Of a stretch of DNA of 39,806 nucleotides, positions 1-7,060 are shown piece by piece. This DNA is from Streptomyces griseus (GTDB lineage: Bacteria > Actinomycetota > Actinomycetes > Streptomycetales > Streptomycetaceae), in the NCBI GenBank assembly GCA_002154345.1, contig MUNB01000150.1, forward strand, positions 1 to 39,806, written 5' to 3'. The translations under genes were made by a program, and so were the position numbers. The notes beneath the pieces were generated by a model. The model was not told where the DNA came from. It made no database searches and saw only the letters and a program-made list of their open reading frames with translations. Within the stretch, counting starts at the first letter, position 1. The number at the start of each line of letters is the position of its first letter.

Positions 1-141
1 GAAGTGGTACATCGCGATCCGGCGTATGCCGCCGGGCAACGACTCCACGGCCGATCGCAGATGGGGGTCGACGACGGCACGGGTGCGCTCCAGGAGCGCC
101 GCGGCCTCGTGCCCTTCCGTCGCTGCGTCCGTACTGGTCAT
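1..141 (-). CDS. polyprenyl diphosphate synthase, N-terminal fragment (encapsulin-associated)
   Basis: Only the first ~47 codons lie in the window; the gene continues past the left edge. The peptide carries LLERTRAVVDPHLRSAV followed by SLPGGIRRIAMYHF, which I recognise as the N-terminus of polyprenyl (GPP/FPP-type) diphosphate synthases that sit beside family 2B encapsulin shell genes in Streptomyces. Such enzymes condense IPP with an allylic diphosphate; their DDxxD motifs would lie outside the window. Two GTG codons (starting at 153 and 147) and an ATG (141) are in frame. An AGGGAG sequence lies just upstream, so either the ATG at 141 or the GTG at 147 is plausible. The gene is downstream of the encapsulin gene on the same strand, separated by about 90 bp holding a strong hairpin. 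The family call rests on a short peptide and on context. Confidence 0.72.
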   Translation of the reverse strand, partial: MTSTDAATEGHEAAALLERTRAVVDPHLRSAVESLPGGIRRIAMYHF

Positions 142-181
142 GGTCACGGTCACTCCCTGGGGCGAGGCGATGGGTGCGGGA

Positions 182-221
182 CCCGGGGGTCCGGGCGGCC
201 GCTGCCGCCCGGACCCCCGGG
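182..221 (-). terminator. perfect 18-bp hairpin between shell and prenyl synthase genes
   Basis: Arms at 182-199 and 204-221 are perfectly complementary around a 4-nt loop (CGCT). The hairpin lies 11 bp after the encapsulin stop codon and about 40 bp before the next start on the same strand. There is no T-run, so it could be a partial terminator or an mRNA-stabilising stem that sets the ratio of shell to downstream enzyme. Confidence 0.6.
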
Positions 222-232
222 GTGACTCGGGA

Positions 233-1639
233 TCAGCGCCAGCGGCTGACCTCGACGTTCTCCAGCACTCCGAGGGCGTCCGGTACCAGGATGGCCGCGG
301 AGTAGTACGCCGTCACCAGGTAGGAGATGATCGCCTGCTCGTCGATCCCCATGAAGCGGACCGAGAGGCTCGGCTCGATCTCGTCGGGGATGCCGGTCTG
401 CTGGAGGCCGATGACGCCCTGCTCGGCCTCTCCGGTCCTCATGCAGATGATGGAGGTGGTGCGGGCGTCGGTGACCGGGATCTTGTTGGACGGGAAGATC
501 GGCACCCCGCGCCAGGCGGGCACATGGTGGCCGCCGATGTCGACGCTCTCCGGGACGAGTCCGCGCCGGTTGCACTCGCGGCCGAAGGCGGCGATGGCCT
601 TCGGGTGGGCGAGGAAGAGCTTCGATCCGCGGCGGCGCGAGAGCAGTTCGTCCATGTCGTCCGGGCCGGGCACCCCGTCGTGCGGCTGGAGCCGCTGCCC
701 GTAGTCGCAGTTGTTGAGCAGTCCGAACTCCCTGTTGTTGATCAGCTCGTGCTCCTGGCGCTCGCGCAGCGCCTCGACCGTGAGCCGCAACTGCTGCTCG
801 GTCTGGTTCATCGGCTGGTTGTAGAGGTCGGCGACCCGGCTGTGCACCTTCAGCACCGTCTGGGCGACGCTCAGTTCGTACTCGCGGGGCGCCGCGTCGT
901 AGTCGACGAAGGTGTGCGGGACGACCGCCTCGCCGACATGGCCGGCGGAGAGGTCGATCGCCGCCTCGCCGTAGTGGTTGGTCCGCTGCTCGGGGATCGA
1001 GAGCAGTCCGGCGAGGTGGCCGCGGAGCGAATCGGCGCGCTCCGCGAGGTTGTACACGTCCGCCCGGCTCAGGGTGAGGAGCGTGCACGGGGTGAGCGTG
1101 CGGGCGGTGTACTCCCAGACGGCGTCGCCGTCGACCAGGCTCTGGTCACCGAAGTACGCGCCGTCGGCGAGGACCCCGAGCTCCGTCTCGTCCCCGTAGA
1201 GGCCGGATCCGACCTTCTCGATCTTGCCGTGCGCCAGCAGATAGACGCGGTCCGCCGCGTCCCCCGAGGCGGCGAGCACCTCCCCCGCGGCCACGTCCCG
1301 CTGCTCGCACCTGCGGGCGAGCTCGGCGAGGACCTCCTCGTCCCCGAAATTACGCAGAGCGGGCAGTTCTCCCAGCTCGGCGGGGATCACGGCCACCCGG
1401 TCCCCGGTCTGGACGAACGTCACCCGGCCGTCACCGACCGAATAGCTGAGCCGACGGTTCACCCGGTACGTACCGCCCTGTACCTGCACCCACGGCAGCA
1501 TCTTCAGCAGCCACCGCGAGGTGATCTCCTGCATCTGCGGCGCGGATTTGGTGGTCGTCGCGAGGTTCCGCGCAGCTGCCGTCCCCAGACTCTGCTGCGG
1601 CGGCGCCTGCGTGTCGCGAACCTCTTCACCAACGGACAT
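233..1639 (-). CDS. family 2B encapsulin nanocompartment shell protein
   Basis: A 468-residue protein. An N-terminal arm of about 95 residues is followed by a Crp/Fnr-like cyclic-nucleotide-binding domain (roughly residues 95-210, with [22 protein letters not shown] and a [18 protein letters not shown] stretch). An HK97-type shell region follows to the C-terminus ([20 protein letters not shown], then [20 protein letters not shown], ending in the typical alternating C-terminal strand). This architecture is diagnostic of family 2B encapsulins, icosahedral protein cages that enclose metabolic enzymes. The start is ATG with GAAAGGA six bases upstream. The next gene on the strand encodes a polyprenyl synthase, matching published family 2B loci. 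Many such loci carry two shell paralogues; only one is seen here. Whether cAMP or another nucleotide is bound cannot be read from the sequence. Confidence 0.92.
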   Translation of the reverse strand: MSVGEEVRDTQAPPQQSLGTAAARNLATTTKSAPQMQEITSRWLLKMLPWVQVQGGTYRVNRRLSYSVGDGRVTFVQTGDRVAVIPAELGELPALRNFGDEEVLAELARRCEQRDVAAGEVLAASGDAADRVYLLAHGKIEKVGSGLYGDETELGVLADGAYFGDQSLVDGDAVWEYTARTLTPCTLLTLSRADVYNLAERADSLRGHLAGLLSIPEQRTNHYGEAAIDLSAGHVGEAVVPHTFVDYDAAPREYELSVAQTVLKVHSRVADLYNQPMNQTEQQLRLTVEALRERQEHELINNREFGLLNNCDYGQRLQPHDGVPGPDDMDELLSRRRGSKLFLAHPKAIAAFGRECNRRGLVPESVDIGGHHVPAWRGVPIFPSNKIPVTDARTTSIICMRTGEAEQGVIGLQQTGIPDEIEPSLSVRFMGIDEQAIISYLVTAYYSAAILVPDALGVLENVEVSRWR

Positions 1640-1777
1640 CTGACGTCCTTTCGATCATGGGCTGACCTGCGTACAGAAGCCTTTCAGCAGGAGAGGCGGC
1701 CCGCCATTACACAAAAGAGTGCGACTAATCCGCCTTCGGGCGGGGCACGTTGATCCCCGTCGCCGGGCGGGCCGCTT

Positions 1778-1800
1778 AATTTGCATCTCAGATGCCACTT
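1778..1800 (+). promoter_or_regulatory. NsrR operator upstream of nsrR
   Basis: This 23-bp near-palindrome has a perfect inner repeat GCATCT-C-AGATGC flanked by AA and TT. It fits the Streptomyces NsrR pattern AA-N3-GCATCT-N-AGAT-N-CCA-N-TT as I remember it. It ends 15 bp before the nsrR start codon, so bound NsrR would cover the promoter, consistent with autorepression relieved by NO. It also lies 139 bp upstream of the divergent encapsulin start. Confidence 0.8.
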
Positions 1801-1815
1801 ACCTAATCTGGATCC

Positions 1816-2262
1816 ATGCGGTTGACGAGATTCACCGACGTGGCCCTCCGCGTCCTCATGCGACTGGCGGTCGCCGAGGGCCAGGAGCCGCCGACCACCC
1901 GCGAGGTGGCGGCGACCATGCGGGTCCCGTACACGCACACCGCGAAGGTCGTCGCCCGCCTCCAGCACCTCGGCCTCCTCGACGCCCGGCGCGGCCGCGG
2001 CGGCGGGCTCACCCTGACCCCCGCCGGCCGCTCCGCGTCGATCGGCCCGCTGGTGCGGGAGCTGGAGGGGCCGGAGGAGGTCGTCGAGTGCGAGGGCGAC
2101 ACCCCGTGCCCGCTCCGCTCCGCCTGCCGGCTGCGCGGGGCCCTGCGGGAAGCCCAGGAAGCGTTCTACGCGGCGCTGGACCCGATCACCGTCACCGACC
2201 TCGTCGCCTCGCCCACCGGCCCGCTCCTGCTGGGCATCGGCAGCGGACCCCCGCCCGACTGA
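1816..2262 (+). CDS. nsrR: NsrR, nitric-oxide-sensing Rrf2-family repressor
   Basis: 148 residues, the usual Rrf2 length. A winged helix-turn-helix (TTREVAATMRVPYTHTAKVVARLQ, then RGRGGGLTLTPAG as the wing) precedes a loop with three cysteines at 92, 98 and 104 (VECEGDTPCPLRSACR). These match the [4Fe-4S] ligands of S. coelicolor NsrR, and the fourth ligand, Asp8, is present in FTD. NO nitrosylates the cluster and releases DNA. The gene is next to hmp, its classic target, and both have operators. No good ribosome-binding site precedes the ATG, so the transcript may be leaderless. Confidence 0.92.
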   Translation: MRLTRFTDVALRVLMRLAVAEGQEPPTTREVAATMRVPYTHTAKVVARLQHLGLLDARRGRGGGLTLTPAGRSASIGPLVRELEGPEEVVECEGDTPCPLRSACRLRGALREAQEAFYAALDPITVTDLVASPTGPLLLGIGSGPPPD

Positions 2263-2336
2263 CACCGGCCCCGACGCCGACCCGACGCCGGCCCCTCAAG
2301 CGCTCCCACCCGCCGGGGCGGTTTTCCCTGCCCTTA

Positions 2337-2359
2337 AATATGCATCCACCATTCCAATA
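2337..2359 (+). promoter_or_regulatory. NsrR operator upstream of hmp
   Basis: A second 23-bp match, weaker than the nsrR site: AA-N3-GCATC in the left half and AT-N-CCA in the right half, at the same spacing. It ends 12 bp before the hmp start and immediately upstream of the AAGGAG ribosome-binding site. In this region of otherwise extreme GC it is conspicuously AT-rich. Confidence 0.7.
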
Positions 2360-2371
2360 ATAAGGAGCCCC

Positions 2372-3568
2372 ATGCTCTCCGACCGGTCCACCGCCACCGT
2401 CCGCGCCACGCTTCCCGTCGTCGGCGCGGCCATCGGGGACATCGCCGACCTCTTCTACAAGAAGCTGTTCGCCGCCCACCCCGAGCTGCTGCGGGACCTG
2501 TTCAACCGGGGCAACCAGGCCTCCGGCGATCAGCGCAGGGCTCTGGCCGGGTCCATCGCCGCGTTCGCGACCGCGCTGGTCGAGCGGCCCGGCACCCGGC
2601 CGGACGTGATGCTGGACCGGATCGCCCACAAGCACGCCTCGCTCGGGGTGACCCCGGAGCAGTACGAGGTGGTGCACACCCATCTGTTCGCGGCCATCGC
2701 CGACGTCCTGGGCGACGCGGTCACCCCGGAGGTCGCCGCCGCCTGGGACGAGGTCTACTGGCTGATGGCCAACGCCCTCGTCGCCGTCGAGAAGCGCCTC
2801 TACGCCCAGCAGGGCGTCGTGGCGGGAGACGTGTGGCGGGAATGGGAGGTCGCCGCCCGGGTCGAGGAGACCGAGGACGTCGCCACCTTCCTGCTGCGCC
2901 CCGCCCAGGACACGCCCCCGCCCGCCTTCCGGCCCGGCCAGTACGTCTCCGTCCAGGTCGAACTCCCGGACGGGGCCCGCCAGATACGCCAGTACAGCCT
3001 CTCCTGCGCCCCCGGCTCCCGGCTGCGGTCGATCACCGTGAAACACGTACGCGGCCAGGCCACGCCCGACGGCGAGGTCTCCCGGCATCTGCACGAGCAC
3101 ACCCGCGCGGGCGACCTGCTGCGCGTCTCCGTCCCCTACGGGGACCTGGTGCTCGACCACCTGGACGCGCCTCTGCTGCTGGCCTCCGCCGGCATCGGCT
3201 GCACCCCGATGCTGTCGATGCTGGAGCACCTGGCGCAGGAGGGCCACCAGGGGCCGGTCACCGTCGTGCACGGCGACCGCTCACCGGCCGACCACGCCCT
3301 GCGCAACGACCACGTCCGGCTGACGGAGAAGCTCCCGGACGCCGAGGCGCACTTCTGGTACGAGACCCCGGAGGCCGGGCACCCCGTGAACCGCACCGGC
3401 CTCGTCGACCTGGGCGGCATCACCGTACGGCCGGGCACGCACGCCTACCTCTGCGGCCCGCTCCCGTTCATGCGGGCCGTCCGCGCCCGGCTGCTGGAGG
3501 CGGGGGTCCGGCCGGCCGACGTGCACTACGAGGTGTTCGGCCCGGACCTCTGGCTGGCCGCGCCCTGA
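2372..3568 (+). CDS. hmp: flavohemoglobin, nitric oxide dioxygenase
   Basis: 398 residues in the canonical Hmp order. The globin domain (1-135) has the B10 tyrosine at residue 29 (LFYKKLF) and the proximal histidine in IAHKHASLGV. A ferredoxin-reductase FAD-binding domain follows (about 150-260; RQYSLS is the FAD motif), then an NAD(P)H-binding domain (ASAGIGCTPMLSML, then AYLCGPLPFM). The C-terminal VHYEVFGPD is typical. It oxidises NO to nitrate using O2 and NAD(P)H in the cytoplasm. AAGGAG precedes the ATG. It lies 109 bp downstream of nsrR with its own operator, so it is probably a separate NsrR-repressed transcript. Confidence 0.96.
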   Translation: MLSDRSTATVRATLPVVGAAIGDIADLFYKKLFAAHPELLRDLFNRGNQASGDQRRALAGSIAAFATALVERPGTRPDVMLDRIAHKHASLGVTPEQYEVVHTHLFAAIADVLGDAVTPEVAAAWDEVYWLMANALVAVEKRLYAQQGVVAGDVWREWEVAARVEETEDVATFLLRPAQDTPPPAFRPGQYVSVQVELPDGARQIRQYSLSCAPGSRLRSITVKHVRGQATPDGEVSRHLHEHTRAGDLLRVSVPYGDLVLDHLDAPLLLASAGIGCTPMLSMLEHLAQEGHQGPVTVVHGDRSPADHALRNDHVRLTEKLPDAEAHFWYETPEAGHPVNRTGLVDLGGITVRPGTHAYLCGPLPFMRAVRARLLEAGVRPADVHYEVFGPDLWLAAP

Positions 3569-3605
3569 AACGCCGCCGGCGCGACGGGCGGACGACAATG
3601 GGCGG

Positions 3606-4541
3606 GTGAACAGCCCGCCCGACCGCCCGTCCCGCCTCGAAGCCCTCCTGCGGCCCCGGGTGCCCTCACCGCTGCCGGCCGTTCAGGACGAGCGTTTCGC
3701 GCGCCACGGGGTGACCCTGCTCCTCAAGCGGGACGACCTGATCCACCCTGACCTGCCGGGCAACAAGTGGCGCAAACTCGTCCTCAACCTGGAAGCCGCC
3801 GCCGGGCGGCCCGTGCTCACGTTCGGCGGCGCGTACTCCAACCATCTCCGGGCCACCGCGGCGGCCGGCCGGCTGCTCGGGTTCCCCACCATCGGCGTCG
3901 TCCGCGGCGACGAGCTGGCCCACCGCCCGCTCAACCCGTCGCTCGCCCGATGCGCGGCCGACGGTATGCGGCTGCACTTCGTGGACCGTACGACGTACCG
4001 CGCGAAGGCCTCCCCCGAGGTCCTGGCGGGGCTGCTGAGCCGGTACGGGGACGTGGAGGTCATCCCGGAGGGCGGCAGCAACGCCCTGGCCGCACAGGGC
4101 TGTACGGCGCTGGGGCGCGAGCTGGCCGGAGAGGCCGACGTGGCGGCCGTGGCCTGCGGTACGGGCGGCACCCTGGCCGGGCTCGCCGCCGGCCTGGCCC
4201 CCGGGCAGCGGGCCCTGGGCGTGCCGGTGGTCGGCGGCGGCTTCCTGGCCGGGGAGGTGGAACGGCTCCAGCGCGAGGCGTTCGGCGGCCCGGCCGGCAG
4301 CTGGACGCTGGACGAGCGCTTCGCCTTCGGCGGCTACGCCCGCTCCACCCCGGAGCTGGCGGCCTTCGCCGCGGACTTCGAGGACCGGCACGGGCTGCCC
4401 GTGGAACGCGTCTACGTCGCCAAGCTGCTGTTCGCGCTGACCGTGCTGGCCGAGGAGGGTGCGTTCGCGCCGGGCTCCCGGGTGGCCGCGGTGATCACCG
4501 GCGCCCCCGCGCCGCTTCAGGAGTCGTCCGTCTCCCGGTAG
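3606..4541 (+). CDS. ACC deaminase / D-cysteine desulfhydrase family PLP enzyme
   Basis: A 311-residue fold type II PLP enzyme. The lysine-bearing motif GNKWRKL lies at residues 52-58, followed by FGGAYSNHLRATAAA (substrate/PLP binding), PEGGSNALAAQG, and the phosphate-binding glycine loop ACGTGGTLAG. This set is shared by 1-aminocyclopropane-1-carboxylate deaminases and D-cysteine desulfhydrases, which cannot be separated by eye. Either would release ammonia from a small amino acid. The start is GTG at 3606; the ATG at 3598 is out of frame. It follows hmp by 37 bp with no obvious terminator, so read-through from hmp is possible. Its 3' end overlaps the convergent antiporter gene by 25 bp. 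Confidence 0.86.
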   Translation: MNSPPDRPSRLEALLRPRVPSPLPAVQDERFARHGVTLLLKRDDLIHPDLPGNKWRKLVLNLEAAAGRPVLTFGGAYSNHLRATAAAGRLLGFPTIGVVRGDELAHRPLNPSLARCAADGMRLHFVDRTTYRAKASPEVLAGLLSRYGDVEVIPEGGSNALAAQGCTALGRELAGEADVAAVACGTGGTLAGLAAGLAPGQRALGVPVVGGGFLAGEVERLQREAFGGPAGSWTLDERFAFGGYARSTPELAAFAADFEDRHGLPVERVYVAKLLFALTVLAEEGAFAPGSRVAAVITGAPAPLQESSVSR

Positions 4542-6118
4542 GCGGCCGCCTCCTCCAGATCCAGCCGGCGCAGCAGCGTACGCATCATCTCGTCGTCGAT
4601 CCGCCGCTCGTCGCGGAGCCGCACGAAGACCTCGCGTTCGGCCTCGATCATCTCCCGCGACAGCCGCCGGTAGGTGTCGTCCGCCGACTCCCCGGTGACC
4701 GGGTCGGCCGCGCCCAGGCGCTCCCACACGGCGTTGCGGCGGCGCTCCAGCACACTGCGCAACCGGTCGGCCAGCGGTGGCGGCAGGCTGCTGCGCGGGG
4801 CGGCGAGCAGTGCGTCCAGGCGGGCCTCGGCGGCCGCGGACGCCTCGCTCTGGGCCTGCGCCTCGACCAGCGTGACGGTCTGCGGATCGGGGCCGGGCAG
4901 CTTCAGTACGCGGACGAGGACGGGCAGCGTCAGCCCCTGGATCACCAGCGTTCCGATGACGGTGGTGAAGGTCAGGAACAGCACCAGGTTGCGGGCCGGG
5001 AACGGTTCGCCGTCCTGCATGACCAGCGGGATCGAGAACGCGACGGCGAGCGAGACGACCCCGCGCATCCCGGCCCAGCCCACGATCAGCGGCGCGGTCC
5101 AGTCGGTGCCCGGCTCGCGTTCCCGGACGCGGCGCGAGAGCCACCGGGGCAGATAGGTGGCCGGGTAGACCCAGACGAAGCGGACCACGACGACGACCAG
5201 GAAGACGATGACCGCGTAACCGAGCGCCTGCCACACCCCGAACGAGCCGAGCCCCTTCAGGACGAACGGCAGCTGGAGCCCGATCAGGGCGAACACCGTC
5301 GACTCCAGGATGAACGCCACCATCTTCCAGACGGCCGCCTCCTGAAGACGGGTGGCGAAGTCGACCTGCCAGGAGCGGTGGCCCAGATAGAGGGCGACGA
5401 CGACCACGGCGAGGACGCCGGAGGCGTGCACCCGTTCGGCCGCCGCGTACGCCACGAAGGGGATCAGGAGGGAGAGCGTGTTCTGGAGGAGCGCTTCCTT
5501 GAGATGCGTACGGAGCCAGTGCAGCGGCACCATCAGCAGCAGCCCGACGCCGACCCCGCCGACCGCCGCCAGCAGGAACTCGCCGATCCCGGCGGCCCAG
5601 CTCATCCCCTCCCCCACCGCGGCGGCCAGCGCGACCCGGAACGCGGTGATCGCCGTGGCGTCGTTCACCAACGACTCGCCCTGGAGGATCGTGGTCACCC
5701 GGGCGGGCAGCCCGACCCGGCGGGCGATGGCGGCGGCCGTCACGGCGTCCGGCGGGGCGACGACGGCCCCCAGGACCAGGGCGGCGGTCAGCGGCAGGTC
5801 CGGGATGATCCGGTAGGCGAGCCAGCCGACCGCGACGGTCGCGAAGAGGGTGTAGCCCACCGAGAGCAGGGCGACCGGCCGGACATTGGCCCGCAGGTCC
5901 AGGTAGGAGCTGTCCACGGCCGCTGAGTAGAGCAGGGGCGGCAGCAGCAGCGGGAGCACGACGTGCGCGTCCAGGTGGTACGTGGGGACGCCCGGCAGAT
6001 AGCCGGCCACCAGCCCCACGGCGACCAGCACGAGCGGGGCGGGCACCGGGGTGCGGCGGGCCGCTCCGGCGACCGCGGCACTCGCCGCGACCAGGGCCAC
6101 CAGCGGCAGCGCGTCCAT
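4517..6118 (-). CDS. CPA1-family Na+/H+ antiporter
   Basis: 533 residues. The first ~410 residues form about a dozen hydrophobic segments containing GAVVAPPDAV and ILQGESLVNDATAI, the ion-binding signatures of NhaP/NHE-type antiporters. A cytosolic, charged, helical C-terminus of about 120 residues follows (multiple R/E/A-rich stretches ending EEAAAYRETDDS), probably regulatory. It exchanges Na+ or K+ for H+ across the plasma membrane. The ATG start is 35 bp from the divergent zinc-finger gene, so the two may share a promoter region. The 3' end overlaps the PLP enzyme gene. Confidence 0.92.
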   Translation of the reverse strand: MDALPLVALVAASAAVAGAARRTPVPAPLVLVAVGLVAGYLPGVPTYHLDAHVVLPLLLPPLLYSAAVDSSYLDLRANVRPVALLSVGYTLFATVAVGWLAYRIIPDLPLTAALVLGAVVAPPDAVTAAAIARRVGLPARVTTILQGESLVNDATAITAFRVALAAAVGEGMSWAAGIGEFLLAAVGGVGVGLLLMVPLHWLRTHLKEALLQNTLSLLIPFVAYAAAERVHASGVLAVVVVALYLGHRSWQVDFATRLQEAAVWKMVAFILESTVFALIGLQLPFVLKGLGSFGVWQALGYAVIVFLVVVVVRFVWVYPATYLPRWLSRRVREREPGTDWTAPLIVGWAGMRGVVSLAVAFSIPLVMQDGEPFPARNLVLFLTFTTVIGTLVIQGLTLPVLVRVLKLPGPDPQTVTLVEAQAQSEASAAAEARLDALLAAPRSSLPPPLADRLRSVLERRRNAVWERLGAADPVTGESADDTYRRLSREMIEAEREVFVRLRDERRIDDEMMRTLLRRLDLEEAAAYRETDDS

Positions 6119-6153
6119 CCCACCGTCCTCGGATCCGTCGTAACCTGCCCATC

Positions 6154-6414
6154 ATGAGCGAGTGTGCGCATGTAGCGGAACTGCCACGCCCCGAGCCCGT
6201 GCCGCTCGGCGTCACCTGCCCCGAGTGCCTGGAGGCGGGCACCCACCCCGTGCAGCTGCGGCTCTGCCTGACCTGTGGACACGTCGGCTGCTGCGATTCG
6301 TCGCCGCTGCGGCACGCCACCGGACACTTCCGGGCGACCGGTCACCCCGTGATGCGGAGCTTCGAGACGGGCGAGAGCTGGCGCTGGTGCTTCGAGGACG
6401 GTTCGATCGTCTGA
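6154..6414 (+). CDS. small UBP-type zinc finger protein
   Basis: 86 residues that are almost entirely one ZnF-UBP domain: C4-x-H6, then CPEC, LRLCLTCGHVGCC, then HATGHFRATGHPVM, with the C/H spacing of the ubiquitin-hydrolase-type finger, and a terminal SWRWCFEDG. In eukaryotes this fold binds the ubiquitin tail; the bacterial role is unknown. From memory, ZnF-UBP domains also occur fused to, or next to, CPA1 antiporters, which fits the divergent neighbour 35 bp away. It may therefore be a regulatory partner of that antiporter (inference). Confidence 0.88.
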   Translation: MSECAHVAELPRPEPVPLGVTCPECLEAGTHPVQLRLCLTCGHVGCCDSSPLRHATGHFRATGHPVMRSFETGESWRWCFEDGSIV

Positions 6415-6483
6415 CGCCTGGGTACGTCAATGCGGCGCTGGTTCTTCGCAATTGGACGCCGCAGACCCCTAGCCACTGTGCGT

Positions 6484-6504
6484 ACTCATGGGCCTACCAT
6501 GAGT
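6484..6504. promoter_or_regulatory. 8-bp inverted repeat in the ushX-sigH promoter region
   Basis: ACTCATGG and CCATGAGT form a perfect inverted repeat around a 5-bp spacer. It lies 143 bp upstream of the ushX start, in the 232-bp non-coding stretch 6415-6646. Just downstream, GGGTAT at 6513-6518 resembles the -10 element of SigB/SigH-type promoters, though no well-spaced -35 is clear. S. coelicolor sigH is known to have several promoters and a BldD-binding site; I cannot say which, if any, this repeat represents. Confidence 0.4.
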
Positions 6505-6646
6505 GACGGTCGGGGTATGGGGTCCGTACGACACGGCATCATGGATCCGATAACGTCGCCGAGCCGAAGAACCGTCGACGGACCGCATGGCTCCGGGCCA
6601 CCCTTCCCGGAACCTCGAAAGAGTTTGTGCCACCTTGGAGGTGAGG

Positions 6647-7060
6647 GTGTCCCAGATCGCAGGCGAGCCCGGGAATCAGGACTTCGTAGAAGTCCGGCTG
6701 CCCGCTGCGGGTGCCTACCTGTCGGTGCTGCGAACGGCCACGGCCGGTCTCGCAGCGCGTTTGGACTTCACTCTCGACGAGATCGAGGACCTTCGCATCG
6801 CGGTCGACGAGGCCTGCGCGATCCTGCTCCAGCAGGCCGTGCCGGGCTCCGTCCTCAGCTGCGTCTTCCGTCTCGTCGACGATTCCCTCGAAGTGACGGT
6901 GTCGGCGCCCACCACGGACGGCCGGGCGCCCGAGCGCGACACCTTCGCCTGGACGGTGCTCTCCGCGCTGGCCGGCAAGGTCGACTCCACGGTCGCCGAC
7001 GACCGTACGGTCAGCATCAGCCTCTACAAACAGCGCGGCGCGGGCCCCGGGCCGGCGTGA
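6647..7060 (+). CDS. ushX: UshX/PrsH (RshA), RsbW-like anti-sigma factor of SigH
   Basis: 137 residues of the HATPase_c/RsbW type. An N-terminal substrate-like region is followed by LDFTLDEIEDLRIAVDEACAILLQQ (the N-box helix with Asp/Glu and the DEA motif), then TFAWTVLSALAGKVD and VSISLYKQ. The start is GTG at 6647 with GGAGG five bases upstream; an in-frame ATG at 6587 would give a longer form but has no good ribosome site. It binds and holds the adjacent SigB-like sigma factor until released in osmotic or other stress by partner switching. The stop overlaps the sigH GTG by four bases (GTGA), indicating translational coupling. Confidence 0.9.
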   Translation: MSQIAGEPGNQDFVEVRLPAAGAYLSVLRTATAGLAARLDFTLDEIEDLRIAVDEACAILLQQAVPGSVLSCVFRLVDDSLEVTVSAPTTDGRAPERDTFAWTVLSALAGKVDSTVADDRTVSISLYKQRGAGPGPA

